A stretch of 64,000 bases of DNA. Origin: Halapricum desulfuricans (lineage in GTDB: Archaea > Halobacteriota > Halobacteria > Halobacteriales > Haloarculaceae). The translations under genes and the position numbers were made by a program. Positions 1 to 9,706 of the stretch are shown here, one piece after another (positions within the stretch are counted from its first letter, which is position 1; the number at the start of each line of letters is the position of its first letter). The stretch is from the NCBI RefSeq assembly GCF_017094525.1, contig NZ_CP064788.1, positions 806,001-870,000 of the forward strand, given 5' to 3'. The notes below the pieces were generated by a model, which worked only from the letters and a program-made list of their open reading frames with translations, was not told the origin of the DNA and made no database searches.

Positions 1-296
1 CCGGGGTAGGCTTTCGCCGGCCGGACGTTGGCATAGGAGCCGACGACTTCTCTGAGCGGGAGGATGATGTCGGCCGCGCGCTCGCCGGCCGCCCCGAACA
101 GCGTCGCGTCGGACTCCCGTGCGAGTTCGATCGTCGCTTCGGGCAGCGGGTCGCCGGTCTCCTCGGCGACGCGGTCGCCGGCTTCGCCCTCGCGGAACTC
201 GAAGTCGACCTCCAGAGCGTCTAGCACGTCGATCGCCGCGGGCGTCACTTCCTGGCCGATCCCGTCGCCGGGTATCACCGCGATCTGATGACTCAT
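1..296 (-). CDS. leuB: 3-isopropylmalate dehydrogenase, N-terminal part
   Basis: The first 98 residues are present; the gene runs off the left edge of the window. The start ATG at 296-294 is followed by the isopropylmalate/isocitrate dehydrogenase signature [13 protein letters not shown] at residues 5-17, and further on by LFGAAGE and NVRPAKAYP, which fit LeuB (NAD-dependent oxidation and decarboxylation of 3-isopropylmalate in leucine synthesis) better than isocitrate dehydrogenase. A homologous beta-decarboxylating dehydrogenase cannot be excluded without the C-terminus. It lies 153 bp downstream of nuoI on the same strand, behind a terminator-like hairpin, so it probably has its own promoter. 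In many haloarchaea leuB follows leuC-leuD; here the gene before it is nuoI. Confidence 0.88.
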   Translation of the reverse strand, partial: MSHQIAVIPGDGIGQEVTPAAIDVLDALEVDFEFREGEAGDRVAEETGDPLPEATIELARESDATLFGAAGERAADIILPLREVVGSYANVRPAKAYP

Positions 297-400
297 ACCT
301 CGTGTTCGCGCGGGCGACAGAAAAGAGGATGTCGATCCACCGTTTTCCGCGTCGGGGTCGCGCCCGATGGTCGCGGCCCGCTCGCGCAAAAAGCTGGATC

Positions 401-428
401 AAAAAGCTCGACCTCGCTTCGTTCGAGG
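401..428 (-). terminator. Terminator-like hairpin after nuoI
   Basis: Read on the minus strand, 22 bp after the nuoI stop there is a 5-bp stem (CCTCG/CGAGG, 412-416 with 424-428) followed within a few bases by a run of five T (401-405 as A on the plus strand). A second T-run lies at 388-392. This suggests the nuo transcript ends here. Confidence 0.5.
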
Positions 429-449
429 GCAAACAACTGACTTTCGCCG

Positions 450-911
450 CTACTGATAGTCGACTTCGCCTTCGCCCTCGCCGATCCAGGCACCGCGGTC
501 CGGTTCGCGAGCGGCAAGCGGGTCGATGTCCTTGTACCACGGGACGTTCTTGAGCTGTTCCTTGTTGTAGGCGAGTTCGTCTTTCGTGTCGGCGGTGAAC
601 TCGAAGTTCTGGGTCAACAGGATCGCGTCGACGGGACAGACCTCCTCACAGAGCCGACAGTAGATGCATTGGCCGATGTGGAGGTTGTACTGCTCGCCGT
701 TGCGCTGGTCGTCCTGAACGATCTGGATCGTGTCGTTCGGACAGACGCTCTCACACTGGCGACACCAGATACACCGCTCCTGGCTGAACTTGTGGACCCC
801 GCGGAACCGGGGGCTCACTTCGGGTGTGTCTTCGGGATACTCGACGGTAAAGGTCTGGCCGTCGAGCGCGTGTTTCATCGTCGTTGCCATCGATTTGAGC
901 ATGCCGATCAT
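450..911 (-). CDS. nuoI: NADH dehydrogenase-like complex subunit I (NuoI), 2x[4Fe-4S] ferredoxin
   Basis: 153 residues, the small iron-sulfur subunit that passes electrons to cluster N2 in complex I-type enzymes. Two complete CxxCxxCxxxCP motifs are visible: C47, C50, C53, C57 and C82, C85, C88, C92. The length suits archaeal NuoI. It is the last gene of nuoA-B-CD-H-I, starting 28 bp after the nuoH stop. In haloarchaea the complex lacks the NADH-binding NuoEFG module, so the electron donor is probably not NADH directly (family knowledge). In most haloarchaeal genomes nuoJ, K, L, M and N follow at once; here a terminator-like hairpin and leuB follow instead. Confidence 0.95.
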   Translation of the reverse strand: MIGMLKSMATTMKHALDGQTFTVEYPEDTPEVSPRFRGVHKFSQERCIWCRQCESVCPNDTIQIVQDDQRNGEQYNLHIGQCIYCRLCEEVCPVDAILLTQNFEFTADTKDELAYNKEQLKNVPWYKDIDPLAAREPDRGAWIGEGEGEVDYQ

Positions 912-939
912 TGGGTATCACCGTGGGTTAGCCGCGCCG

Positions 940-1998
940 TCATACGCCGACCACCCCGACGATGACGGCCGTCAGAATCAGATTGGCGAAGCTCAACACG
1001 AGCAGTCCTTTCCAGCCGATCTCGATGAGCTGGTCGATGCGCACGCGCGGGAGCGCCGAGCGCGCCCACTGCGTGAACAGGAACACGGCCCAGATCTTGA
1101 TCGTGAACCAGACGATTCCCGGAAGTACCGGGCCGGCCGGCCCGCCGAGGAACAGCGTGGCGATGAGCGCGCCGCCGAGGAAGATGTGGATGAACTCCCC
1201 CAAATAAAAGAGGACGAAGTAGACGCTCGAGTACTCGGTCTGGTAGCCGGCGACAATCTCCGTCGGGGCTTCCGGGATGTCGAAGGGGTTGCGCCCGACC
1301 TCCGCGAGGTTCGCGACGACGAACAGCGCGAAGGCGAAGGGGTTGAGAACAGCGAACCACGCCGGGATCGCGACCGGGCCGAGCTGGAGCAGCGTCTCCT
1401 GCTGGGCAGCGACGATCTCGCTCATCTGGAGCGAACCAGCAAAGAGGACGACCGACGCGCCGGTCAGCACCAGCGGGATCTCGTAGGCGAGGTTCTGTGC
1501 GACCGCGCGCAGCCCGCCCAGAAACGAGTACTTGTTGTTCGAGGAGTAGCCGGCCATCACCAGCCCCAGCGAGGCGATCGAGGCCACGGCGAAGACGTAG
1601 GCGAGTCCGACCTCGGGGTCGGCGACCTGAATGCCGTTGCCCATCGGGATGACGGCGAAGCCGAGCAGCGCCGATCCGGCGAGCACGAGCGGCGCGAGAT
1701 CGTACGCCGGCCGATCAGCGCCTTCGGGAATGATCAACTCCTTGCTGAGCAGGCGCACCGAGTCGACGATAATCGTTCCCAGGCCCCACGGGCCGACTCG
1801 ATTGACCGAGATCCGGTCGGTGAACGACGCCGTGATCTTCCGCTTGGCCCACGGCCCGGCGACGGCCGTGTTCAACAGCACGAAGGTTCCCACCAGACCT
1901 GCGGCGAGCAACCCGGCGAGGAACTCCCCGGCGACGCCGAACCCCTCGAGGCCGAGCAGTTCCGAGAACGTCTCGGGCAGGGGTGCCGACTCGACCAT
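940..1998 (-). CDS. nuoH: NADH dehydrogenase-like complex subunit H (NuoH)
   Basis: 352 residues with about eight hydrophobic segments and the conserved NuoH blocks, including ITASFTDRISVNRVGPWG near the first matrix-side loop, LAYEIPL in the middle, and NPFDIPEAPTEIVAGYQTEY with its acidic residues. NuoH is the membrane subunit that links the quinone-binding peripheral arm to the proton pumps. Its start overlaps the nuoCD stop (TGATG at 2000-1996), which indicates translational coupling in the nuo operon. An unusually complete set of family blocks makes the call secure. Confidence 0.95.
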   Translation of the reverse strand: MVESAPLPETFSELLGLEGFGVAGEFLAGLLAAGLVGTFVLLNTAVAGPWAKRKITASFTDRISVNRVGPWGLGTIIVDSVRLLSKELIIPEGADRPAYDLAPLVLAGSALLGFAVIPMGNGIQVADPEVGLAYVFAVASIASLGLVMAGYSSNNKYSFLGGLRAVAQNLAYEIPLVLTGASVVLFAGSLQMSEIVAAQQETLLQLGPVAIPAWFAVLNPFAFALFVVANLAEVGRNPFDIPEAPTEIVAGYQTEYSSVYFVLFYLGEFIHIFLGGALIATLFLGGPAGPVLPGIVWFTIKIWAVFLFTQWARSALPRVRIDQLIEIGWKGLLVLSFANLILTAVIVGVVGV

Positions 1999-3676
1999 CA
2001 GCGATCCACCTCCCCGAGCACGATGTCGAGGCTACCCAGCGAGGCGACCATGTCAGGGATGTATTCGCCTTCGCTCATCTCGGGCAGCGTCTGGAGGTTC
2101 GAGAAACACGGCGACCGGATCTTGAAGCGCGCGGGCTTGTCCGTCCCGTCGCTTCGCATGTAGATCCCGAGTTCGCCTTTCGCCCCCTCGACGGCCTCGT
2201 AGACCTCCTTTCCGGCCTCGGGGCGCAGCGTCCGTGGCACGTTGGCCTGGATCTCGCGGTCGTCTTCCGGCCAGTCCTCCAGCAGATCGACACACTGGCG
2301 GATGATCTTCGCCGACTCCTCGACCTCCCGCATGCGAACGAGCACGCGCGAGTAGTTGTCACAGCCGTCCTCGGTGACGACGTCCCAGTCGAGTTCGTCG
2401 TAGTAGCCGTAGGGGTCGTCCCGGCGCAGGTCGTAATCGACGCCAGACCCGCGGAGGACGGGCCCGGTCGCGCCGTAGTTCTTCGCGACTTCCGGCGGGA
2501 GGACGCCGGTGTCGATACACCGCAACTGGAAGATCTCGTTTTCCGTGATGAGGTTGTGGTACTCCTCGATGTATTCGGGGAGTCCGTCGAGGAACTCGCG
2601 GGTCTTCTCGAAGAACTCCTCGCGCGGTTCGGGGATGTCCCAGGCGACCCCACCGAGCCGGAAGTAGTTGAACATCAGTCGCTGGCCGGTCAGGTCCTCG
2701 AGGATGTTCTGGACGGCCTCCCGATCCCGGACCGCGTACATGAAGATCGCGTTGAAGTCGCCGTAGACGTCCAGCCCGAATGTCCCCAGCGCGAGCATGT
2801 GCGCGGCGATGCGGGTCAGTTCGGCGCTCATCGTCCGCAGGACCTGCGCGTACTCGGGCACCTCGATGTCGGCCATCGACTCCGCCGCGCGAGCGTAGGC
2901 CCACTCGTTGAGGATGCCGCCCGGCGTGTAGTCCCACCGATCGGGATAGGGCATGATCTGGTGGCGGTAGGTCGACTGCTCGCACATCTGCTCTTCGTTG
3001 CGGTGCAGATACCCGATGTCCGGATCGAGGTCGACGATCTGTTCGCCGTCGAGGACGGTCTTGACGTGGAGGACACCGTGGGTCGCGGGATGGTGTGGAC
3101 CGATGTTGACGAACATCGTGTCCGAGTCCTCGCCCGCGCTGTGGTCCTCTGCGAGGGGATTGACGTGCTCGCGCAGCGTGACGACCTGTGGCTGGTTCTG
3201 GTTGTAATCTTTCCCCATCGGATGGCCCTGCCAGGTCTCCGGCAGCAGGATTCGACGCAGGTCGGGGTGGTCGTCGTACTCGATACCGACGAGGTCGTAT
3301 GCTTCGCGCTCGTGCCAGTCGGCCGTCCGGAAGACCGGTTCGGCGCTTTCGGAGACCGGTTCGTCCTTGCTGGTCGGCACGACGACGCTCAGCTGCTGGG
3401 TCGGATCGTCGAACTTCTTGAGGTGGTAGATCGACTCGTAGCGGTCCTCGTACTCCTGGGCCGTGACGGCCGAACAGTGATCGAACCCGGCCTCCTCTTT
3501 CAGCGCGGAGAGGGTGTCCTGAACCGCGTCGGGCCGAATCACCAGCGCCTCGGCGTTGACGTGACTCTCGCGGTCGATGACGTGCTCGGAGACCAACGCC
3601 TCCAGCGCGTCGTAATCGAGCCCGTCCTCGGTGACACCGACTTCGTCGGCCGTTGGGGGTTCCGGCTCTTCCAGGC

Positions 3677-3680
<4 letters not shown>
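1998..3680 (-). CDS. nuoCD: Fused NADH dehydrogenase-like subunits C and D (NuoCD)
   Basis: 560 residues. The N-terminal ~200 residues match NuoC (ending in the block HEREAYDLVGIEYDDHPDLRRIL) and the rest matches the 49-kDa subunit NuoD, beginning near FVNIGPHHPATHGVL and containing GYLHRNEEQMCE and the C-terminal KARFKIRSP-like block. The C-D fusion is usual in haloarchaea. NuoD forms the quinone site with NuoB. The ATG at 3680 overlaps the nuoB stop (ATGA), and this start was chosen because the reading frame upstream is Arg-rich shadow sequence of nuoB. Operon position 3 of 5. Confidence 0.95.
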
Positions 3681-4375
<695 letters not shown>

Positions 4376-4377
4376 GG

Positions 4378-4785
4378 TTACCGTTCGACCTTCTGACGCT
4401 GTGCCCGCGGGCTACGAACCCACCGGACTGCGCCGTTGCGCCACGCCCACGCGAGACCGACGACGAGGACCCCGACGAACACGAGCATCGGGACGAGCGC
4501 TCGCGTCATTCCGACGGCCTCGACGGCGTCGCTGTAGATGACGGTCCAGGGAAAGATCAGGACCGTCTCGATGTCGAAGATCACGAACAGCAGCGCAACC
4601 ATGTAATACTGGATGTTGAACCGGATGCGCGTGCTGCCCGTCGGGACCTCCCCGCTCTCGTAGGTGGCGCGTTTACTCAGTTCTGGGACGCGCGGCCGAA
4701 GCAGTGCCGAGACGACGATCATCGCTACCGGGATGAGAATCGCCACGACCGCCAGCGCGCCGATCGCGATCCACGGATTGCTCAT
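4378..4785 (-). CDS. nuoA: NADH dehydrogenase-like complex subunit A (NuoA)
   Basis: 135 residues with three hydrophobic segments; the loop after the first carries KRATYESGEVPTGS, the family block around the conserved Glu-Ser-Gly, and the middle segment contains the conserved acidic FDIETV. First gene of the operon. ATG at 4785 was preferred over a GTG at 4800 because the TATA element at 4817-4824 lies about 35 bp upstream, giving a very short leader. Confidence 0.93.
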   Translation of the reverse strand: MSNPWIAIGALAVVAILIPVAMIVVSALLRPRVPELSKRATYESGEVPTGSTRIRFNIQYYMVALLFVIFDIETVLIFPWTVIYSDAVEAVGMTRALVPMLVFVGVLVVGLAWAWRNGAVRWVRSPRAQRQKVER

Positions 4786-4816
4786 AAGACTCCTGACCAC
4801 CGCTTGGAGGCGGTCG

Positions 4817-4824
4817 CATATAAG
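4817..4824 (-). promoter_or_regulatory. TATA box of the nuo operon
   Basis: TTATAT on the minus strand about 35 bp before the nuoA ATG, the usual spacing for a haloarchaeal promoter with a short or absent leader. Confidence 0.6.
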
Positions 4825-4832
4825 GATTCAGT

Positions 4833-4850
4833 GTTGCCGTTTTCGGCAAC
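4833..4850 (-). terminator. Perfect 7-bp hairpin between purE and nuoA
   Basis: GTTGCCG, four T, CGGCAAC forms a perfect stem. It lies 28 bp after the purE stop and just upstream of the nuo TATA box. It could end purE transcription or bind a regulator of nuo; no clear T-run follows on the minus strand, so the terminator call is weak. Confidence 0.35.
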
Positions 4851-4877
4851 GCTGACCGTCTCTCGCTTCGCTCGCGG

Positions 4878-5531
4878 TCACTCCTCCCAGTATTTGTCCT
4901 TGAAGCCGGGCGTCCCCAGTTCGTGAAGGTCCCGGGAGACCTCGCCGACATCCTGCTGGAGGTCACGGTGATAGTCGGCGAGTCGCTCGCGGAGTTCGGG
5001 ATACTGTCGCGAGAGAATCTGGACAGCGCTCAGCGCGGCGTTGAACGACTTGCCCGCGTCGACGGCGGTGATCGGCGCGCCCTGCGGCATCCCGATGACG
5101 CTGTCGACGGACTTCTCCTGGACTGGCACGCCGATCACGGGCAACGGATAAGCGATCGAGGCGGTCATGTTCGGCAGGTCGGCCGACTTGCCGCCCGCGC
5201 CTGCGATAATCACGTCCAGCCCGCGGTCCTCGGCGGTCTCGGCGTAGGCGTACATCAGTTCGGGGGTGCGATGGGCCGAGACGACGAACGTCTCGAAGGT
5301 AAACCGTGCCCCGGGGGCGTCCGTGTAGTCGGTCTGCTCCTCGAAGCCGAGTTCTTCAGCGAGGGCGACGTACGCACCGGGCCGTTTGCCCTTGCCGCCG
5401 GCCATGGTCGGCAGGTCCGAATCGCTGCCCATCACGATGCCCACGTCGGGCGTCTCCTCGTTCGGCCGGTCCGTCTCGGCTTGCTCGCGTAGCTGGTCGA
5501 TCAGCGACTGGACGCGCTCGGGAGTCGTCAT
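4878..5531 (-). CDS. purE: N5-carboxyaminoimidazole ribonucleotide mutase / AIR carboxylase (PurE)
   Basis: 217 residues. Class I/II PurE blocks are present: VGIVMGSDSDLPTM, FVVSAHRTPELM with the active-site His, IIAGAGGKSADLPNM, and PVIGVPVQ. It carries out the carboxylation rearrangement step of purine synthesis. It is longer than bacterial PurE (~165 residues) because of an N-terminal ~35-residue polar extension, an insert after the first block (residues ~47-70), and a ~30-residue acidic C-terminal tail; all look like normal haloarchaeal variation. ATG at 5531 was chosen over one 7 codons upstream because a TATA element lies 28 bp away. Confidence 0.93.
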   Translation of the reverse strand: MTTPERVQSLIDQLREQAETDRPNEETPDVGIVMGSDSDLPTMAGGKGKRPGAYVALAEELGFEEQTDYTDAPGARFTFETFVVSAHRTPELMYAYAETAEDRGLDVIIAGAGGKSADLPNMTASIAYPLPVIGVPVQEKSVDSVIGMPQGAPITAVDAGKSFNAALSAVQILSRQYPELRERLADYHRDLQQDVGEVSRDLHELGTPGFKDKYWEE

Positions 5532-5555
5532 GTGCGAGGGTGGACGCGGCACCGA

Positions 5556-5563
5556 CTAATATG
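5556..5563 (-). promoter_or_regulatory. TATA box of purE
   Basis: CATATTAG on the minus strand, about 28 bp before the purE ATG at 5531; consistent with a leaderless mRNA. Confidence 0.5.
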
Positions 5564-5578
5564 GCGGGGATGTCCGGA

Positions 5579-6262
5579 CTACGCGCCGAGACGCTCGCGC
5601 ACGACCAGCAGGCCCGGCAACATCGTGACGACGGCGACGAACGCGAAGACGATCGCCAGCCCCGTCACGATCCCGAACCGCTGGAGCGGCGGCGAGAGCG
5701 CGAAGGCGAGCACGCCGAAGGCCGCCGCGGTCGTCGCGGCGCTGGCGAGGAGTGCCCCGCCGGTCCCGGTGATCGTCCGGGCGAGTGCGGATTCGAGCGT
5801 CTCGGCACGCTCGCGCTCGTCGACGAACCGCTCGCTGGCGTGGATGCTGTAGTCGACGCCGAGGCCGATCGCCAGGCTCGTGATCACCGCCGTCTCGCTG
5901 TTGAACGACACCCCGAGCAGCGACATCGCTCCGAGCAGCCACGCCAGCGCCACCACGACCGGCAGGACCGCCACGGGACCCAGCGACCACGAGCCGTACC
6001 GGACGCGGAACAGCGCTGTCAGGAACAGCAGGATGACCACGAGCGTCACCGCGACGGCCTCGATCAGCGTCTCCAGCAGCGCGTCCTGGATGACCGCCGT
6101 CGTGACGGTCGCGCCTGTCGCCACGGCCGAGACCGTGGCCGCGCCGTCGTCGGCAACGCCGCGATCGATCTGCGCCGCGAACGCGCTGGTGTCCCCGGCG
6201 ATCGTCTGGGCCGATTCGCTCAACCGGACCGAGAGCAGCAGCCGGGCCGACGCTGGATGGAA
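5579..6262 (-). pseudogene. 5'-truncated RND/MMPL-family exporter remnant
   Basis: The open stretch reads as the C-terminal ~225 residues of an RND-superfamily permease: several hydrophobic segments and the family core TSLAIGLGVDYSIHASERFVDE, then an ALARTITGTGGALLAS block and a last transmembrane pair. Intact haloarchaeal MMPL proteins have about 800 or more residues, so the N-terminal half, including the first transmembrane domain, is missing. The frame is closed upstream by a TAG at 6265-6263; the only start-like codon inside is TTG at 6223. The break lies directly beside an IS200/IS605-type right-end relic at 6269-6314, which suggests that a transposition event or deletion removed the 5' part. 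Confidence 0.8.
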
Positions 6263-6268
6263 CTATCT

Positions 6269-6314
6269 TGATTCAGCGGGAGAACCGCGCCGTTCACGGC
6301 GCAGAGGATGTCAC
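6269..6314 (+). mobile_element. Solitary IS200/IS605 (IS1341-type) right-end relic 1
   Basis: 46 bp with the layout of haloarchaeal IS1341-type right ends: TGATTC, a GAGAA segment, a perfect hairpin GCGCCG-TTCA-CGGCGC (6287-6302), then GAGGATGTCAC. A second copy at 57652-57698 matches it at about 41 of 47 aligned positions by eye. No tnpA or tnpB is present beside it. In intact elements this end encodes the 3' part of the guide RNA used by TnpB. Its end supplies the stop codon of the convergent gene at 6311-6874. Confidence 0.65.
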
Positions 6315-6874
6315 TCTTCGTCGTTCTCGCTGGCGTCTTCGACGGTGATCGTCACGGGTTCGTCGGCGTCCAACTCGCGCTCTTCGAGGTGAGAATCGAG
6401 ATTGAAGACCGTGTTGAGCTGTTCCTGTACGTCGTCGACGATCTCCGAGACGAGGTCGCTGGGGGCCATCGCGCTGTACTCGTAGGGGTTGTTGCCCGCG
6501 CCGTCGCTCTCGCGCTTGCGCCGCGTCACTTTGCCCTCCTCGTGGAGTTCCGCGAGCGCCTCCCGGACCGTGCTCGGGTACAGGCCGGTCTCCTCGGCGA
6601 TCTCATCGCTCGTGCTGTGGGGGTATTGGCGGAGATTGACGTATATCCGCGCGCGGGTCTCGGTATCGAGCACCCACGCGAGCAGGTCGACCAGTCGGTC
6701 GTCGAACTCCCCGACCGCCCGGTCGGCTTCCTCTTCGAGACGCTCGCGGACGCCCCCCTCGTCGTCGACCGTTACGCCGACTGGCTCGCCGCCGTCCTCG
6801 GCCTCGACGTCGATTGATTCTCCGCCCCCTGCTACGTCAGTCCGGTCCTCGTCTGTGGTGTCGTCTGGCGACAT
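6311..6874 (-). CDS. Winged helix-turn-helix transcriptional regulator
   Basis: 187 residues. After an acidic ~45-residue N-terminus there is a helical segment (FDDRLVDLLAWVLDTETRARIY) and a winged-helix domain at about residues 75-120, with the recognition-helix region GLYPSTVREALAEL and the basic wing KVTRRKRESDGAG. The C-terminus (residues ~130-187) is acidic and helical and may mediate oligomerisation. The target is unknown. It stands alone between gshA (same strand, upstream) and the RND remnant. The TGA stop lies inside the right-end relic, so the last few residues may differ from those of relatives. Confidence 0.8.
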   Translation of the reverse strand: MSPDDTTDEDRTDVAGGGESIDVEAEDGGEPVGVTVDDEGGVRERLEEEADRAVGEFDDRLVDLLAWVLDTETRARIYVNLRQYPHSTSDEIAEETGLYPSTVREALAELHEEGKVTRRKRESDGAGNNPYEYSAMAPSDLVSEIVDDVQEQLNTVFNLDSHLEERELDADEPVTITVEDASENDEE

Positions 6875-6945
6875 GCGTCGTTTCTACGAGGACAAAAGCG
6901 ACTCCCGAATAAAAAGCCTTGGCTGGCACGCGGCGCGAATGCCGC

Positions 6946-8049
6946 TCACATTCGACGAGAGGCGGCCTGCTGCACCCGCAGCTGGAGCGCGTCACAGAGC
7001 GCGTCGACGCCCGCCTCATCACGGAGACGGCGCTGCCGTTGTGATCCGCTCTCGCCCTCGTAGATCTCGCGGATGCCGTCGACGCCGAGTCGGTCGGCGT
7101 CCCGGTAGACGACCTCCTCGAGGTCGACCGTTCCGTCGCCGTCGCGGGCGATAAAGGAGGCGTCGTGGCCGTGACGGGTCGCCCGCCACTTGTTCTCGTC
7201 GAGCAGTTCGCGCCGCATCTCCGTTTTGGATTCGCCGTCCTCGTAGCGTTCGGCCAGATCGAGCACGAGCGCGTGGGCGTACTCGACGAACGCCATCGTC
7301 CGGTCGGGGTCGGCCTGTCCGTCCGGCGCGCGGATCTCGACGGTGCCGTACTCGGTGTGCGGTCGCACGTCGAACCACAGCTCCCCGCGGTCGCTGATCG
7401 AATCCGTCTCCAGCATCTGCGCTTCGAACCCGCGGTACTCCTCGATCGATTCGAACGCCGTCGGCATGCCCGTGTTGGGCAGTCCCTCGAAGATCTTCGC
7501 CCGGGCGGACGCCAGCCCCGTGTCGTAGCCGTTCCAGTACGGCGAGTTGGCCGACAGCGCCAGCATGATCGGGAGGTGCCACCGGATCTCGTTGGCGATC
7601 CACATGGCCTTCTCGCCGTCGTCGACGCCGACGTGGACGTGGACGCCGGCGGTCGTGTTGCGGTGCTGCGGGTACTGGATGCGGTCCAGTTGCGCCCGGT
7701 AGCGCGGCTTCTCGGCGCGTTCGAGTTCGCGCCACTTCGCCAGCGGGTGCAGCCCCGCTGCTGCGACCTCGAACCCGTGCTCGCGGGCGTGTTCGACGAG
7801 CGCGTTGCGCACCTCGAGAACGGCCTCGCGGGCGTGTTCCGGGTCCTCGATCAGTCGGGTCCGGGTTTCGATGACAGTCTTGAACAGTTCGTGGTCGATT
7901 CGATCGTCGAGCACGGGAGGGAGGTCGGACTCGTAGACCAGTTCGTCCGATCCGGCAGTCGGCCGGCCCGCGTCGTCGACGACGTAGAACTCTTCCTCGA
8001 CACCCAGCGTTCCGAGGCGGGTGAACGGCGACTCCGTGCCCGTATCCAT
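6946..8049 (-). CDS. gshA: Glutamate--cysteine ligase (GshA-type)
   Basis: 367 residues. Reads as the carboxylate-amine ligase / GCS2 family: [10 protein letters not shown] at the N-terminus, [16 protein letters not shown] in the middle, [10 protein letters not shown], and [18 protein letters not shown], which together form the ATP/Mg and substrate site. Haloarchaea make gamma-glutamylcysteine, their main thiol, rather than glutathione, and this enzyme is responsible (family knowledge). ATG at 8049 was preferred to a GTG three codons upstream. It is a single gene; its start is 52 bp from the flpA stop on the same strand. Confidence 0.9.
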   Translation of the reverse strand: MDTGTESPFTRLGTLGVEEEFYVVDDAGRPTAGSDELVYESDLPPVLDDRIDHELFKTVIETRTRLIEDPEHAREAVLEVRNALVEHAREHGFEVAAAGLHPLAKWRELERAEKPRYRAQLDRIQYPQHRNTTAGVHVHVGVDDGEKAMWIANEIRWHLPIMLALSANSPYWNGYDTGLASARAKIFEGLPNTGMPTAFESIEEYRGFEAQMLETDSISDRGELWFDVRPHTEYGTVEIRAPDGQADPDRTMAFVEYAHALVLDLAERYEDGESKTEMRRELLDENKWRATRHGHDASFIARDGDGTVDLEEVVYRDADRLGVDGIREIYEGESGSQRQRRLRDEAGVDALCDALQLRVQQAASRRM

Positions 8050-8101
8050 CGCTACCACGCGTTTGGTTTCGGCCCGATAAAACCTTCCCGTTACTGCGGG
8101 G

Positions 8102-8731
8102 TTATTGCCGCGGTGTGGCGACGACGCCCAGGTGATCGCCGTGGTACGGTTCCAGCCGCGCCCGATCGAGGATCTCGTAGCCGGATTCGAGAGTCGCGCT
8201 GACCTCCTCGAAGACCGTTTCGGGATCGGCGGTCACGTCCTCGCTGCGGGCTTTGATCGCCAGCAGCAGCCGACCGTCAGGTTCGAGGAACTGTCGGTTC
8301 GCGAGCGCGACCTCGGCCTGCCCGCGCGTCGCGACGTCCTGGACCAGGACCTCGACCGGCTCGACGACGTGGGCGTAGGTCTCGGGCTTGCGCGCGTCTT
8401 TCAACAGCGGGAACAACCGCTCGCGATCGGCGGCGACCTCGATCAGGTCGCGGGTCGGCCGCGGGGCGAACTCGACGGCGTAGGTCGGCCCGGCGAAATC
8501 GGCGACGTGGCTGACTGTCGTCCCGCTTGCGGCCCCGAGATAGAGCACGCGCTCGCCGCCGGCGAGGCCGTGATCCAGCCCGCGTTCGAACATCGCCGCG
8601 ACCTTCGAGCGGCCGGGGTCCCAGCGGCGCCACCCGTCGACGACCGCCTCCTCGGAGACCTGTGGCCCGCGGGTCGCAAGCGACTCGCGGCCGTCGAACG
8701 TTCGGCGCTGGATGCCCTCGGGGAGGCTCAT
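8102..8731 (-). CDS. flpA: Fibrillarin-like rRNA/tRNA 2'-O-methyltransferase (FlpA)
   Basis: 209 residues. The SAM-binding motif [18 protein letters not shown], and [24 protein letters not shown] and VDVLVQDVA-like blocks, are those of archaeal fibrillarin, the catalytic subunit of the C/D-box RNP that methylates ribose 2'-OH groups in rRNA and tRNA. Its ATG overlaps the nop5 TGA by 4 bp (ATGA, 8731-8728), so the two subunits are translationally coupled. Confidence 0.95.
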   Translation of the reverse strand: MSLPEGIQRRTFDGRESLATRGPQVSEEAVVDGWRRWDPGRSKVAAMFERGLDHGLAGGERVLYLGAASGTTVSHVADFAGPTYAVEFAPRPTRDLIEVAADRERLFPLLKDARKPETYAHVVEPVEVLVQDVATRGQAEVALANRQFLEPDGRLLLAIKARSEDVTADPETVFEEVSATLESGYEILDRARLEPYHGDHLGVVATPRQ

Positions 8732-9564
8732 TCGCCGTCACCCCGCGCGCGGATCGTCTCGATGCGGTCGTCCAGTTCGGCCTGGAGTTCGGGTCGGCGC
8801 TCGCCGCTGTAGTGGTCGACGCGAGCGGCGAGCGTCAGTTTGCCCGCGAGCGCCCGGGCGGCCGAGCCGCGGTGTTCGGGGTCGGTCCCGCGGACGTACT
8901 CGTGGGTGTAGATGACCCCGTGCTTCGGCGAGGGGGCGTTCCCCCGCAGGTGGGCAAAAAGTGCGTCTTCGGCTCCCAGGACCTGGACCGTTCCGCTGGC
9001 CGAGCGCGCCAGCTGTTTCAGCCCGCCCGAGAGCGCGATCAGCCGCGCCGCGAGCACCGGCCCGGCCATCGCCGCGAGGTTCGGCGCGACCTCGGGCGCG
9101 AGCCGCTCGATCGACGCCCGGAGTTCGGCGGCCCGCTCGTCGAGGTCGACCACCTGCTCGGCGAGCGCGCGCAGTTGCTCGTCGAGGTCGCCCCCCGGTT
9201 CGCGCTCGGCGATCTCGCGGGTGAATGAGACGCCACCACCGGACTCGCCGATCCGACTGCCGCCCCACTCGGCGACACGCTCGGCCAGTTCGTTTGCAGT
9301 GCGTTCACAGTCGTCCATCGCGCGAACGGCGTGGACGAGCTGCTGGTCATCGGCGCGCTCGCGTTCGGCGACGGCCTCGCGGGCGGTTTCGATGGTCGCT
9401 TCGCGCAGTTTGTCGTAGTAGTCGTCTTCGTCAGCGGCGAATCCAGACTCGACCGCTCGAGCCGGCCAGTCCGCCGGCGATTCGGCGGTCCCGTTCTCGA
9501 TCGCACCGCGCGCGTCGAGGTCGTCGGGATCGACGCCCTCGAACCAGCCTGTGTCCGTGGTCAT
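8728..9564 (-). CDS. nop5: C/D-box RNP core protein Nop5 (Nop56/58-like)
   Basis: 278 residues. The C-terminal Nop domain is clear: LAPEVAPNLAAMAGPVLAARLI, the GxxQVLGAEDALFAHL block, and SPKHGVIYTHEYVRGTDPEHRG, which bind the box C/D RNA with L7Ae; a coiled-coil lies before it (residues ~130-165). The N-terminal fibrillarin-binding part is short and divergent, as is usual in haloarchaea, and the lysine-rich eukaryotic tail is absent. Upstream gene of the nop5-flpA operon. Confidence 0.93.
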   Translation of the reverse strand: MTTDTGWFEGVDPDDLDARGAIENGTAESPADWPARAVESGFAADEDDYYDKLREATIETAREAVAERERADDQQLVHAVRAMDDCERTANELAERVAEWGGSRIGESGGGVSFTREIAEREPGGDLDEQLRALAEQVVDLDERAAELRASIERLAPEVAPNLAAMAGPVLAARLIALSGGLKQLARSASGTVQVLGAEDALFAHLRGNAPSPKHGVIYTHEYVRGTDPEHRGSAARALAGKLTLAARVDHYSGERRPELQAELDDRIETIRARGDGE

Positions 9565-9588
9565 TGTCGGTGTGTATACGTTCCCCTC

Positions 9589-9596
9589 GTATATCG
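9589..9596 (-). promoter_or_regulatory. TATA box of nop5-flpA
   Basis: CGATATAC on the minus strand, 28 bp before the nop5 ATG. Confidence 0.5.
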
Positions 9597-9674
9597 GTTC
9601 CCGAGTCGGTTTTCGATCGACGAGTCAGACAATCGTCACTTCGCTCTTCGAATCCTCGATTGCCCCTTTCATTG

Positions 9675-9685
9675 TTATTATTCAT
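9675..9685 (+). promoter_or_regulatory. TATA-like element of the acyl-CoA synthetase gene
   Basis: AT-rich TTATTATTCAT centred about 27 bp before the ATG at 9707. Confidence 0.5.
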
Positions 9686-9706
9686 AAAGGAATAGAACAG
9701 CCGACT

